43,629 nt of DNA from assembly GCA_019186845.1 (NCBI GenBank), contig JABARW010000004.1, positions 35,445 through 79,073 of the forward strand, given 5' to 3'. The stretch is from Planctomycetota bacterium (GTDB lineage Bacteria > Planctomycetota > UBA8742 > UBA2392). How positions within the stretch are numbered: the first letter of the stretch is position 1; the number at the start of each line of letters is the position of its first letter. The position numbers and the translations under genes were made by a program. The notes under the pieces were generated by a model, which saw nothing but the letters and a program-made list of their open reading frames with translations, was not told the origin of the DNA and did not search any database. Below, one piece after another: positions 8,443 through 17,829 of this stretch.

Positions 8443-9435
8443 GTGCAGATGCCCATGAATCTCGTCTACCGCCACTACGCGCCCGACCTGGATCCGGAAG
8501 TCTGTGTCAGCGTTGACGGCAATGCGCCCGGCCGCCTTCATCTTTCTCATTGGCCCGGCAACCGTACGCCCAAGGAGTTCAAGCACGACCTCTCCACGGG
8601 CATGTGCCTCCAGTTCATGGCCTCCCCGGCTCGGCTTTCATGGCTTCAGGGCATCACCACCGTCACTAACACTCACTGGGACACTGACGGAGCCCTGAGC
8701 GTCTTTGCGTTGCTGCACCCCACCATCGCGTTGCGGCACGCGGATGTGCTCCTTGCCGCCGCCCTGAGCGGCGACATGACACTCTACACCACACCAGAGG
8801 GCACGAAGCTCGAGTTGACGCTGACGGCCCTGACCAAGCATCCTGAGAGTCCGGTGCACTCCGGGCGCTTCAACGACGAACGCGAGCGGCGCCAGGCCCA
8901 GTATGAATACGCCATGGAACTTATCCCCCGCGTGATCGAGAAGCCCGACCTGCACTACGCATGGTGGGGTGAGGAACACCGTCGCATTCATGCTGATCTG
9001 CGCGCGCTGAGGGAAGAGGAGGCCACTATCGAGCACTTTGCCTCCCTGGATTTCAGCGTCGTTTGCACGCCGCGCCGCCTCCATGAAATGGCCGTCAACA
9101 CGGCGGCCTGGTCGGACCGCATCCTGACCATCGAAGAGCGCGGCGATGGAGCCCATCATTTTGATCTGCGCCTGACCACACAATCCTGGTTTGAGTTACC
9201 CTCGCGCGGAAACTATCCGCGGGCCGATTGGTCATCTTTGCTTCTTCAGCTAGATGAGCAGGCGCCCAGTTCCGGTGGACGTTGGGTAGCCGAGAGCTTG
9301 GACGAACCCACGCCGCGCCTGGCCTTTGTGGGCAGCGATGGCGAGTTAGCCATAAGTGCGGCAGACCCCGCTCGGGTGAAGAAGCTAGTGCTGGACTTCC
9401 TTTCAAAGCACCCGGTGCTGCCCGCGGGTGTCTAG
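8443..9435 (+). CDS. DUF6687-like protein of unknown function
   Basis: This is a soluble-looking 330-residue protein with no signal peptide or membrane segment. From memory it resembles the DUF6687 family known mainly from actinobacteria. The shared features are the LSHWPGNRTP segment, a KHDLSTG segment and TNTHWDTDGALSVFALLHP near residues 73-91. The conserved His and Asp residues in NTHWDTDG suggest a metal or active site, but no activity is established. Three in-frame starts lie close together (GTG 8443, ATG 8449, ATG 8455) and none has a clear ribosome site. It is divergent from the flagellar operon and shares its 120-bp upstream region; nothing else ties it to motility. Confidence 0.7.
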   Translation: MQMPMNLVYRHYAPDLDPEVCVSVDGNAPGRLHLSHWPGNRTPKEFKHDLSTGMCLQFMASPARLSWLQGITTVTNTHWDTDGALSVFALLHPTIALRHADVLLAAALSGDMTLYTTPEGTKLELTLTALTKHPESPVHSGRFNDERERRQAQYEYAMELIPRVIEKPDLHYAWWGEEHRRIHADLRALREEEATIEHFASLDFSVVCTPRRLHEMAVNTAAWSDRILTIEERGDGAHHFDLRLTTQSWFELPSRGNYPRADWSSLLLQLDEQAPSSGGRWVAESLDEPTPRLAFVGSDGELAISAADPARVKKLVLDFLSKHPVLPAGV

Positions 9436-9550
9436 GTTGGCCTGGCTCTTGATCAAGGGAACTGTGTTCTTCCGGGCTGTGGGGAGCTGCTGGGGGGCTT
9501 GCCCAGCCTCGTGACGCCGCTGTTCAGATGGAGTAAACTGCTGGGAACCC

Positions 9551-9976
9551 ATGGCGAGCAAAACCATGAACCACGGCGCGGCAGTGAGGCCCTTCAGCTT
9601 CCGTATCATGATTGTCGTTTTGGCGGTGATGATTCTGGCTTGCGCTGACAATCCGCCCGAGCCCAGCTATACTCCCCAGGCCACCAGCAGTATTTCGCGA
9701 AGTGACGGTCTGGCCTACGGGCACTTTTCGTCGCGGGTAAGCGCTTTCATTCCTGACACGGCAGACGCAGACATCAAGATCTGGGTTGAAGGGTTGCCGC
9801 CTGGCTTCACATTCAATGAGTCCACCCGCACCATTGAGGGAGATGACCCGGGCGCGGGTGTCTGGAACATTCGTGTGTGCTATACGGACCGCAACAAGGG
9901 CGTTCAGGGTGACCCCAACCGCTACTTCTACAACCATTTCGAACTGCGGTTCTTCACCAGCCTTGAAGAACGCTAG
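9551..9976 (+). CDS. Small lipoprotein with Ig-like (He_PIG-type) fold
   Basis: The 141-residue product has a basic N-terminus, a hydrophobic stretch (about 19-30) and a lipobox ending ILA-C31, so it should be lipidated and envelope-anchored. The mature part contains LPPGFTFNESTRTIEG followed by GVWNIRVCYTD. That is the pattern of putative Ig/cadherin-like He_PIG domains, in which 'LPpGL...sTGtisG' precedes a beta strand. The ATG at 9566 is an alternative start. It is convergent with the spoIID-like gene. Binding partner and function are unknown. Confidence 0.6.
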   Translation: MASKTMNHGAAVRPFSFRIMIVVLAVMILACADNPPEPSYTPQATSSISRSDGLAYGHFSSRVSAFIPDTADADIKIWVEGLPPGFTFNESTRTIEGDDPGAGVWNIRVCYTDRNKGVQGDPNRYFYNHFELRFFTSLEER

Positions 9977-10057
9977 GCAAAAGGGACATCACTGCAAGCG
10001 CTTGCGGGGCGGGGCCTTCAGCACTCGGGCCCGCCAATACCCGACGGCGATCTACGA

Positions 10058-11272
10058 TCAATATAGGGCTTCCACCACCGAGCCCGGGAACATGGCCTTC
10101 AAGATGCGATCGTGGCGCCAGCCGGCTTTGGCCATACCGTAGGCACTCCACTGGCACATGCCACACCCGTGACCGTAACCCTTGCCGACGAAGACCCAGT
10201 CTGAACCATCGCGGTCTCCTTTGAAGTTCGTGCTGGGCAGCCCCATTTTCATGCGAAAATCAATGGCCCGCACATCGGCGGACTTGCCATCGCGAGAGTA
10301 AAGCCTGAGGGTCATTGCGTGCCCGCTGGGGGCTACGCGGGTAGGTTCAATGCGGATCAGGTCATTGACGCCCACGCGCCATTCAATGAGGCGTGCGTTG
10401 ACCTCGCCCTTGCCCATGCGGACATTCCAGTTGAACTTGGGGCTTTCCCGGCAGAAGTCGCCAAGGTCGCTGCCGTTGAGGGGTTCGAGACCCCCAGGCA
10501 TGTCAAAGGCGGCCTCGGGGCTGGTGGTGATGCCTCCACTTGTGCTGTGGAAGAAGGCCTTAAACCCCTTGCCCTGGTAAGTCAGGACCTGGCCGCTCGT
10601 CATCTGTCGGGCGGCCAGCACGTTGGCAGACTCGCGCCACAGGTTGGGCGAGTGGGTGGGACCTACGCCACCGTAAACCTGAAAGCGGGTGCTGTCATCC
10701 ACGTCCCAGTGGTCGCCCGAGTTACGACGTTCCTGCATGCAGAAAAGCGCGTACGTGCGCGAGGCCACAGCCTGGGCGGCTAGCGCCTCGACGGGCCAAC
10801 TGCGTATCATCTCCCAGCCCACGACGCCGGCCACGTATTCTTCCAGGTCGACGACGTTGACTACGTCCCAGCCGGTTCCGGTGGCGACAATCCGGAGCTT
10901 GCCGCGATAGGTGCGCCCATCTAGGGAAAACGAGGCCGGACTGCCCTCTGGAACGATTTCAACCGTGACGCCGGAACCCATGCCGGAGAGCGCCACCTTG
11001 GCGTCGTCACTTCGCGTGAGTGAAATGCTGCCCTGAGATTCTTTGCGGGCGCCGTCAACGAACACCTTGGCCTTTTCCACTTCCACCTTCACGCTGGGTC
11101 GCTTCGAGGCCTCGCTCAGCAGTACGCGCACTACTGGAGCCGCACCGTAGGCCGGAAACTGGGTCAGCAGTGCGGGGTTGGGAGTCACCTGTTTCTGGGC
11201 GCAGGACAAGGAGAATACAGAAACACTTGCGACGAGGGTCAGCAGCAGAAGTCGCTTCAGAGCTGGGGTCAT
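10058..11272 (-). CDS. spoIID: SpoIID/LytB-family lytic transglycosylase lipoprotein
   Basis: SpoIID enzymes cleave glycan strands denuded of stem peptides. They act in endospore engulfment in Firmicutes and in septal peptidoglycan remodelling in some diderms, including Chlamydia. This 404-residue protein has a lipoprotein signal (SLS-C24). A central domain carries VDLEEYVAGVVGWEMIRSWPVEALAAQAVASRTYAL; the catalytic glutamate is most likely E154. The ending YGHGCGMCQWSAYGMAKAG is the family C-terminal motif. The start ATG has a GGAAAG ribosome site. It is divergent from the VWA gene. There is no sign of sporulation genes, so a role in cell division or wall turnover is more likely. Confidence 0.88.
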   Translation of the reverse strand: MTPALKRLLLLTLVASVSVFSLSCAQKQVTPNPALLTQFPAYGAAPVVRVLLSEASKRPSVKVEVEKAKVFVDGARKESQGSISLTRSDDAKVALSGMGSGVTVEIVPEGSPASFSLDGRTYRGKLRIVATGTGWDVVNVVDLEEYVAGVVGWEMIRSWPVEALAAQAVASRTYALFCMQERRNSGDHWDVDDSTRFQVYGGVGPTHSPNLWRESANVLAARQMTSGQVLTYQGKGFKAFFHSTSGGITTSPEAAFDMPGGLEPLNGSDLGDFCRESPKFNWNVRMGKGEVNARLIEWRVGVNDLIRIEPTRVAPSGHAMTLRLYSRDGKSADVRAIDFRMKMGLPSTNFKGDRDGSDWVFVGKGYGHGCGMCQWSAYGMAKAGWRHDRILKAMFPGSVVEALY

Positions 11273-11341
11273 CTTTCTTTCCTTCCACGGAGAAGCAGAC
11301 AGAATGCCGTTCTTCCTTCACGACTATCGGACGGGTCAGGC

Positions 11342-13726
11342 GTGAGCTTTAGTTTTCTCAACCCATGGTGGCTGTTCCCGTCGGCGGCCCTGCTGGCGCC
11401 TTCCCTGTGGCTGTTGGCGCGCAGGCGTTATGCGCCTGCCCTGTTCGTGCTGGGCGCGGCCTGCTTTGCGCTACTGGCGGCGGAGCCCGCCGTTGGCGGC
11501 CAAGGCGGCCAGACACGCCATGTGCTGATCCTCGATGTCTCAGGTTCCATGGAGGCGCGGCGTGACGCCCTGCTTGAGCAATCCAGAGCGGCGCTGGCGC
11601 GCCAGTGGCCCATCGGCCACTCGCTGGAGCGCCGCCAGGTTTCGGATGCACTGAGGCCCGCGGACTCACCTTGGGGCGGTCCCACGCGTTACGGCGCGCT
11701 CCTGGCCTTGGGCCAGGACTTGGGCATCAACGGCCAGGCCTTGCTCGTGACCGACGGCCGCGGCCGGCTTGAAGATCTGCTCTCAGCCGTGGATCCCTCC
11801 CGTCTGGTGCTGCTGCGTGCGCCTCAGGGCCCTCCCGACGCAGCCGTGAGGTCTGTGCGGGGACCCTTTGCCCTGCCCCAGGGCGGCATGGGCACACTGC
11901 GGGTGCAAGTGGGAGCCGACCGGGACGTGGAGGCGACCTGGCGGGTGTTTGAGGGCGAACGCGAAGCGGCCTCGGGGCGCCTCAACCTGGCGGCTAACGT
12001 GGCGCACGAAGTCAGCCACAGCTTTGTGGCGCGCGAGGCCGGACTGTTCCGGTTGCGCTTCACGCTTGAGGCGGCTCATGACCGCGAAGGTCGGAACAAC
12101 GTCGCAACGCACTTCGTGGCGGTGGGGGGCAAGCGCAGCATTCTTTTCTGCCGTGACGCTCGCATGTCCGAAGGGGGCGACGCTCTGCTCGCGCTGTTGC
12201 GCGCCGACGAACGCAACGATGTCAGAGTCGTGTCGCGCCTCCCGGGCGCGGCGGGCGAGCTCGCGGGCGTGGATGCTGTGATCATTCACGACCTGGCTTT
12301 GGCTCAGAGCGGCCAGTCGAAGGAGGGCCTCCAGCCACTGGCGGATTGGGTGCGCAGTGGTGGGCGGCTGATGATGGCCGGTGCCCGGGGGGCCTTTGGG
12401 CCCGGCGGATATCGCAAGACGGTTCTGGAGGAAGTAATGCCTGTCAAGTTCCGCCCCCAGAACGACAAACCCCGGCAGGTCGTGCTGTTGCTGGACTGTT
12501 CCGACTCCATGCGGGCTGCCGTAGGCAGCCAGACCCGCCTGCATCTGCTCAAGCAGGCGGCCCTGCGTGTCTTGGACAATCTCGACAACGGCGACAGCGC
12601 GGCAGTAGTCGGATTTTCGGAAACCGCCGACACCCTTGCGATGATGCCCCTGTCGAGGCGCACCGAGTTGGACGAGCGCATACGCAGACTTGAAGCGCGA
12701 ACGACCACGCGTATCGGTTCAGCCCTCGCTGGAGTTCTGGCATCCCTGCCCCGCGGGGCGGAAAGCCGCGTGATCCTTGTGACGGACGGAGAGGAGGGAG
12801 AAAGCCGAAGTGAGGCAAGCTGGCGTGAGTTGGGCGCCGCCTATAGCGCGGCCGGCTGCGCACTGGATATCGTTTTGACCGAGAACGTGACACGGAACTG
12901 GGAGGTTTGGCTGCGTGCCGCCGGCGCGACCGGAAGTACGGCATCCGTCGGCAGCGGGGGGTTTGGCGAGATCCTCGAGGCACTGGACCGTGCCCTGGTC
13001 TCGGGGGAGCAGGGCCTGCTGGATGACGGTTCATCCCACGGCGGCTTTGTGGCCGGGGGCATAGCACTGCCCCTGAACCTTGTGTGCCGCACTTCCCCGC
13101 GCCAGGATCTTGGGCCCGGCGACTTGCTGCTGGAAGTCAAGGCAGCTGAAGGTGACGGGCCGACATGGCCACTGGTGGCTCGGCGCGAGATGGCTGGACG
13201 CAGCGTAGCATTGTGCACCGAGGGCGCTGGGCCTGCCTGGATCGAGGGAGGCCTGTTGGTGCAGTCCGTTTCTCAGGCGCTGGGATTCCTGCTGGCGGGA
13301 GCTGGTGAGGGCAAGCTGGATCTCGTTTCGCGCGAAGACAGGCTGGAACTGGTCTGGGTCTCGGCCGAGACGCCGCCCGACTGCGACCTGAGGCTTTCCA
13401 CGGGAGAAACTGCACGCCTTCTCTTCAGCGGGCGCTGGGAACTTGCGGTCGTGCCTGCGGCACGGGAGGTTTCGGTTTTCGCCGGAGAGCGCCTGGTGCA
13501 ACGCATTGCCCTGCCGCAACTGCCTGAGCGCGAACTGGCCTTCACAGGAGACGATGAAGCCTTTTTCGCAGCCGCCGAGTCCCGGGGCGTGACCGTCTTG
13601 CGAAGTATCGAGAACTTCCAGCCGCGCGCGGCGCCCGAGCAGGGAACCTTGGTGGCACTGGGGTGGCTGGCGGCGTTGGCGGGCATTGCAGCGCTGCTGG
13701 CGGGGTTTGCTTTGCGGCGGCGTTGA
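11342..13726 (+). CDS. Membrane protein with two VWA domains and a glutamine-amidotransferase-like domain
   Basis: The 794-residue product begins like BatA/BatB-type proteins (F-L-N-P-W-W-L and two N-terminal membrane helices, about 7-48). A first VWA-like domain follows, with DVSGSM at 65-70. A region at about 262-370 resembles the class I glutamine amidotransferase-like fold (VIIHDLAL, WVRSGGRLMMAGARGAFGPGGY, VMPVKF) with no obvious catalytic Cys. The second VWA domain has DCSDSM at 385-390 and VTDGEEGE near 480. One membrane helix at about 770-790 precedes a basic tail. Architectures like this are frequent in Planctomycetes, but their role is unknown; metal-dependent protein binding at the envelope is the likely mode. 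The start is a GTG, overlapped by a 13-codon upstream frame. Confidence 0.7.
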   Translation: MSFSFLNPWWLFPSAALLAPSLWLLARRRYAPALFVLGAACFALLAAEPAVGGQGGQTRHVLILDVSGSMEARRDALLEQSRAALARQWPIGHSLERRQVSDALRPADSPWGGPTRYGALLALGQDLGINGQALLVTDGRGRLEDLLSAVDPSRLVLLRAPQGPPDAAVRSVRGPFALPQGGMGTLRVQVGADRDVEATWRVFEGEREAASGRLNLAANVAHEVSHSFVAREAGLFRLRFTLEAAHDREGRNNVATHFVAVGGKRSILFCRDARMSEGGDALLALLRADERNDVRVVSRLPGAAGELAGVDAVIIHDLALAQSGQSKEGLQPLADWVRSGGRLMMAGARGAFGPGGYRKTVLEEVMPVKFRPQNDKPRQVVLLLDCSDSMRAAVGSQTRLHLLKQAALRVLDNLDNGDSAAVVGFSETADTLAMMPLSRRTELDERIRRLEARTTTRIGSALAGVLASLPRGAESRVILVTDGEEGESRSEASWRELGAAYSAAGCALDIVLTENVTRNWEVWLRAAGATGSTASVGSGGFGEILEALDRALVSGEQGLLDDGSSHGGFVAGGIALPLNLVCRTSPRQDLGPGDLLLEVKAAEGDGPTWPLVARREMAGRSVALCTEGAGPAWIEGGLLVQSVSQALGFLLAGAGEGKLDLVSREDRLELVWVSAETPPDCDLRLSTGETARLLFSGRWELAVVPAAREVSVFAGERLVQRIALPQLPERELAFTGDDEAFFAAAESRGVTVLRSIENFQPRAAPEQGTLVALGWLAALAGIAALLAGFALRRR

Positions 13727-13737
13727 GGGAAGCGGGA

Positions 13738-14967
13738 TCAGGCGCCGGCCATGGCTTGGCCTGCAATCCAGCCCGTAGTCCATGCCGCCTGAAAGTTGAA
13801 GCCACCGGTCAGGCCATCGATGTCGAGTAACTCTCCCGCGAAGTGAAGGCCAGGGCAAAGACGGCTGCCCATCGTCTTGAAGTTCACTTCCCGAAGGCGC
13901 ACTCCGCCGCAAGTCACGAACTCTTCTTTATTCAAGCTCTTTCCTGTGACGGGCAACTCCGTTCGGGTCAACATCTGTGCCAGCTTGTGCTGCTGGGCGC
14001 GGCTGGCCTGGCTCCAGCGCGTCTCCTTATCGATGCCAGCGGCCAGCACCAGAGACTCCCACAGCCGCGCGGTCAGAGGAGCCAGTGGCGTGTTCACGAT
14101 AAGGCGGGCGGGGTGGGCTTGGCGCAGGTCCTCCAGAACATTTTGGACCTCAGAGAGATTGAGGGCAGGCAGCCAGTTGACCTGCAACGTGAAACGATAA
14201 CTGAGAGCGGCAAGCTTGCGCGCCCCCCAAGCCGAAAGCTTCAGTACGACGGGCCCGCTGACGCCCCAATGGGTCAGAAGCAGGATGCCTCGATCCTTGA
14301 GGCCGGCGGAGGCGGTGGAAAGCTGTACATCATCGATGACTGCCCCAGCGAGACGGCGCAGCCACTCCACTTCAATGTGAAAGGTGAAAAGCGAAGGAAC
14401 CGGGGGCTCCAGCGTGTGGCCCAGGGATGTTGCGAGGACGCCCATGGAGGCAACACGGCAGCCCCCCGTGGCCAGAAGCAGCCGTTCGCACTCCAGTCTT
14501 TCGCCCTGAGGGAGATGGAGCGCAAATCCGCCTGCGGGATTCCGCTCCACGGCGCTGGGCGCAGCCAGCGTGCGTAGGTTCACCCTGGCTTTTCGCGCGG
14601 CCTCCAGCAGGCAATCGATGATGGTCTGCGATCTGTCCGTCTCAGGAAACAGGCAGCCATCCTCTTGGGTGTAGAGCGCAACGCCGCGCGCGGCAAACCA
14701 GTCAATGGTCTGGCGGGGGCCAAAGCGAGTGAAGGGTGCGCGCAGTTCGCGCTCGCCTCGCGGGTAGTGCCTGGCCAGCGCAATTGGGTCAAAGCAGGCG
14801 TGCGTCACGTTGCAGCGGCCGCCACCGGAGATCCTGACTTTGTCAAGAAAGCGCGGGCCCTTTTCCAGGATCGTAACCTCGGCGGCGGGATTGGCCTCGG
14901 CGGCGGTAATGGCCGCGAAAAAACCTGCCGCTCCGCCACCCACAATGATGATTCTGTGCCGCTGCAT
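13738..14967 (-). CDS. YhiN/HI0933-type FAD-dependent oxidoreductase
   Basis: This cytosolic flavoprotein of 409 residues belongs to the HI0933-like (YhiN/BaiN) family, often annotated NAD(P)/FAD-dependent oxidoreductase or aminoacetone oxidase. The N-terminal dinucleotide-binding motif is GGGAAG at about 10-15. KVRISGGGRCNVTH follows at 43-56. The C-terminus has FVTCGGVRLREVNFKTMGSR and GLHFAGELLDIDGLTGGFNFQAAWTTG, all diagnostic. The physiological substrate is not settled for the family. It is convergent with the VWA gene, 11 bp apart, and divergent from the polyphosphate phosphotransferase gene. Confidence 0.87.
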   Translation of the reverse strand: MQRHRIIIVGGGAAGFFAAITAAEANPAAEVTILEKGPRFLDKVRISGGGRCNVTHACFDPIALARHYPRGERELRAPFTRFGPRQTIDWFAARGVALYTQEDGCLFPETDRSQTIIDCLLEAARKARVNLRTLAAPSAVERNPAGGFALHLPQGERLECERLLLATGGCRVASMGVLATSLGHTLEPPVPSLFTFHIEVEWLRRLAGAVIDDVQLSTASAGLKDRGILLLTHWGVSGPVVLKLSAWGARKLAALSYRFTLQVNWLPALNLSEVQNVLEDLRQAHPARLIVNTPLAPLTARLWESLVLAAGIDKETRWSQASRAQQHKLAQMLTRTELPVTGKSLNKEEFVTCGGVRLREVNFKTMGSRLCPGLHFAGELLDIDGLTGGFNFQAAWTTGWIAGQAMAGA

Positions 14968-15047
14968 GGTGCGAAGCTAGCAAGGGGGCGCAGGCTTGTC
15001 GCTTGGCGTGCAACAAGGCTATTGTGGGCCAATACGGGAGGGCCGCC

Positions 15048-16550
15048 ATGTTCGAGTCAGCCGAGTTGGGCCGCCGCGTCAGCAAGGATGCATTTGAGAA
15101 GCAGGAGGCGAAGCTGCGCTCGGCGCTGCTTGACGCGCAATACGATCTGCTCAAGCAGCGTAAGTTCCCTGTAGTGGTGTTGATCGCCGGCGTGGACGGC
15201 GCAGGCAAGGGAGAAACAGTCAACCTCCTCAACGAATGGATGGACCCGCGGCACATCGAGACACTGGCCTTTGGGCTTCCTACGGACGTCGAGCGCGAAA
15301 TGCCGCCCATGTGGCGCTTCTGGATGAACCTGCCGCCCAAGGGCCGCATCGGCATTCTTTTCGGGCACTGGTACACGGCGCCGATTCTGCTGCGGGCCTA
15401 CGGAGATATCTCCGAACGCGAGCTTGACGGTCACCTGAGTGAAGTCACGCGCTTTGAGAAAATGCTCGTGGACGAGGGGACGCTGCTGCTCAAGTTCTGG
15501 TTCCATCTCTCGAAGAAGGACCAGAAAAGGCGCCTGAAGAAGCTGGCCTCTGACAAGGATACGGCCTGGCGCGTGACCAGGACCGACTGGAAGCATTTCA
15601 AGCTCTACGACAAGTTCCGCAGTATCTCAGAGCGGTCACTGCGCGAAACCAGCCAGCCCTTTGCTCCCTGGACCATCGTTGAGGGGCTGGATCACCACTA
15701 TTGCAGTCTCACCGTGGGCAAGACGCTGCTCGACGCACTTCGCAAGCGCATCAAGGCGCCTGAGGCCGCTACGACCTCCTTGCCGGTGCTACCGGCGGTG
15801 GCCAAGCCCAAGGGCAGACGCGTCATCGACACCGTGGACCTTACGCAGACGATCTCTGACAAGATCTACGACAGGCAGTTGGAAAAGCTGCAGGGCCGCC
15901 TCAACCTCATGCTGCGCGACCCGGACTACCGCAAGCTTTCCACCGTCCTAGTGTTTGAGGGCTGCGACGCAGCGGGCAAGGGCGGCACCATCCGTCGCGT
16001 CACCCAGGCCCTGGACGCTCGCCAGTACCGCATTGTTCCCATTGCAGCTCCCAGCGACGAAGAGCGTGCCCACCCGTACCTGTGGCGTTTCTGGCGCAAG
16101 CTTGGCCGGCGCGGGACGTTCACAATCTTTGACCGCTCGTGGTACGGTCGCGTGTTGGTGGAGCGAGTGGAAGGTTTTTGCAAGCCTGAAGACTGGCAGC
16201 GGGCCTACACCGAGATCAACGATTTTGAAGAGCAGCTCACAAGAAACCGCATTGTAGTCATCAAGTTCTGGCTGCAGATCAGCAAGGACGAACAACTGCG
16301 TCGCTTCAAGGAGCGCGAGGCTACCGAGTTCAAGCGCTTCAAGATCACTGAAGAGGACTGGCGCAATCGCGAGAAGTGGGAAGCCTACCAGGATGCCGTC
16401 AGCGACATGGTTGAGCGCACCAGCACGGAAATCGCGCCCTGGCACCTGGTTTCATCGCAGGACAAGCGTTGTGGGCGACTGCAGGTGCTTCGCATCGTGA
16501 CTGAGACACTGGAACGCGCCTTAAAGAAGGCGGCCAAGGGGCGTGAGTAG
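15048..16550 (+). CDS. pap: Polyphosphate:AMP phosphotransferase (tandem PPK2 domains)
   Basis: Pap transfers phosphate from polyphosphate to AMP, giving ADP. The protein is about 500 residues and contains two PPK2 domains in tandem. Each has a P-loop: GVDGAGKGET at about 48-57 and GCDAAGKGGT at about 305-314. The second also shows the lid/Walker B motif FDRSWYGR. The opening MFESAELGRRVSKDAF resembles that of Pseudomonas-type Pap. The first domain lacks the DRSWYGR motif (it has FGHWYTAP), consistent with only the C-terminal half being catalytic, as described for this class. The start at 15048 is chosen over 15003 because a GGGAGGG ribosome site lies 6 nt upstream. Confidence 0.9.
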   Translation: MFESAELGRRVSKDAFEKQEAKLRSALLDAQYDLLKQRKFPVVVLIAGVDGAGKGETVNLLNEWMDPRHIETLAFGLPTDVEREMPPMWRFWMNLPPKGRIGILFGHWYTAPILLRAYGDISERELDGHLSEVTRFEKMLVDEGTLLLKFWFHLSKKDQKRRLKKLASDKDTAWRVTRTDWKHFKLYDKFRSISERSLRETSQPFAPWTIVEGLDHHYCSLTVGKTLLDALRKRIKAPEAATTSLPVLPAVAKPKGRRVIDTVDLTQTISDKIYDRQLEKLQGRLNLMLRDPDYRKLSTVLVFEGCDAAGKGGTIRRVTQALDARQYRIVPIAAPSDEERAHPYLWRFWRKLGRRGTFTIFDRSWYGRVLVERVEGFCKPEDWQRAYTEINDFEEQLTRNRIVVIKFWLQISKDEQLRRFKEREATEFKRFKITEEDWRNREKWEAYQDAVSDMVERTSTEIAPWHLVSSQDKRCGRLQVLRIVTETLERALKKAAKGRE

Positions 16551-16559
16551 GGCGTCCTG

Positions 16560-17810
16560 CTAGAACGTATCCAGGGCGTCGTCGGCCGTGAACTCGCCCG
16601 TGTAAGTGGATTCGTCCAAAGGCTCGCCTTCAAGGTCGACGCCTTCCCGTGTGATGGAGATGATCAGCACGTCGTCTTCGGCCCGGTGGCCGGCCTGGGC
16701 AATATTCGAGATACTGCGCGCAACGTCGACATCGCTGGGCGTCTTGGCCAGCGCCTTGCGCAGGCCGGGATAGTCAAATTCTTCGCCGTCCTCCTGTTTG
16801 CATTCCAGAATGCCGTCACTGAAGAGCACGATGCGTGCACCCGGCAGCAGATTTGTCTGGAACACTTCGACAGTGTCGGCCCAGTTGGCTGAGCGCTTCA
16901 GGCCAAGGGCCAGGCCCGCCGTCACGACTTCTTCGATGCTGCCATCCGGCTGCTGCAGCACGGGGTGGGGGACGCCGCAGCGCGCGTGGTACCAGTCGCC
17001 GGAGACAGTGTCCAGCACGCCGACGAGCGCCGCCACAAACTTGCCCTGGGGCATGTCCGGCGCAATCTCGTCGTTGGAGAAGCGCAGGGCCTCGCGCACA
17101 TCTCCGCCGTGGATGCGCAAGCCGATGGAGATGACCTTGCGAGCCATGCTCTGGATCACGGCGGCCTGGATGCCGTGGCCCGTCACGTCGCCGACGACCA
17201 CAGCCAGCCGTCGGTTGTCCAGCCAGAAGAAATCGTAGAAGTCGCCGCCCACGAATCCGCCCGCCGGGGCGAAATGGCAATTGATGCGCACACCCTTGGG
17301 CGAGGGAGGCGCGGCCAGCATGGTCACGAAGTTCTGGGCGGCGTCCGTGAGATCGGCCGTGGTAGCGCTGATTTCTCGCTCCAGACGCAGGATCTGGCTT
17401 TGCAGTTCGCTGCGCTCGCGGCGGCGGCTCTGCTTGTTGCGCACCGTCTGGCGAAGCACGGCCTCCGCCTGCACGCGGAGCTGCTCGGTGTCAACGGGCT
17501 TCTTCAGTATGGCGTAAATGTCGCACTGGTAGGTGCCCAGGATGGCCGAGTAGTTGTTGCCCTCCACGATCAGGATGATGGGCGTGCGCATGAGCTTGCG
17601 GTCCTTCTGCAGGCTCTCCAGAAAGCTGATTTCCTTGTCGCCCCCTTCCTTGAGGTCGGCAATGATCAGGTCCGGGCGCGCGGTATGGGCCGAAGCCAGT
17701 GCTTTGTCAGTGTCGGGCACAAATGCAACCGAGTGGCCGCCAGACTTAAGCTGGCCACCCAGCTCCTCGACGAGCTTTTCATCTGCGCAGATGGAAAGGA
17801 TATGCGCCAT
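16560..17810 (-). CDS. Response regulator with PP2C (RsbU/SpoIIE-type) phosphatase domain
   Basis: The 416-residue protein has an N-terminal receiver domain (about 1-120) with D10/E11, phosphoacceptor D52 (DLIIADL) and K104-P105. The usual first Asp of the acidic pocket is changed (CADE). A short coiled coil (about 120-160) leads into a PP2C-type serine phosphatase. The phosphatase has all metal motifs: GGDFYD, GDVTGHG, SDG and a C-terminal EDD. Such proteins dephosphorylate anti-anti-sigma factors (partner-switch signalling) in response to a histidine kinase. No kinase, RsbV or RsbW gene is near. It is a paralogue of the next gene, 117 bp away in the same direction. Confidence 0.88.
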   Translation of the reverse strand: MAHILSICADEKLVEELGGQLKSGGHSVAFVPDTDKALASAHTARPDLIIADLKEGGDKEISFLESLQKDRKLMRTPIILIVEGNNYSAILGTYQCDIYAILKKPVDTEQLRVQAEAVLRQTVRNKQSRRRERSELQSQILRLEREISATTADLTDAAQNFVTMLAAPPSPKGVRINCHFAPAGGFVGGDFYDFFWLDNRRLAVVVGDVTGHGIQAAVIQSMARKVISIGLRIHGGDVREALRFSNDEIAPDMPQGKFVAALVGVLDTVSGDWYHARCGVPHPVLQQPDGSIEEVVTAGLALGLKRSANWADTVEVFQTNLLPGARIVLFSDGILECKQEDGEEFDYPGLRKALAKTPSDVDVARSISNIAQAGHRAEDDVLIISITREGVDLEGEPLDESTYTGEFTADDALDTF

Positions 17811-17829
17811 GGTGCCAAGCCAACGGACA

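Noticed and set aside
8328..8456. N-terminal extension of flgB by 43 codons
   Set aside because: The extra residues are basic, low-complexity and unlike FlgB, overlap the divergent gene and cover the sigma-54 site.
9994..10005. 12-bp palindrome GCAAGCGCTTGC, similar to LacI/CcpA-type operators
   Set aside because: It lies between two convergent stop codons, where an operator is unlikely, and a single site of this length is expected by chance in a window this size.
10480..10500. tRNA-like GTTCGAGACCCC string
   Set aside because: It lies inside the spoIID-like coding region and lacks the other tRNA arms.
11304..11345. 13-codon frame ending in a GTGA overlap with the VWA gene start
   Set aside because: Its ribosome site is poorly spaced and the length is too short to judge; noted only as a possible coupling peptide.
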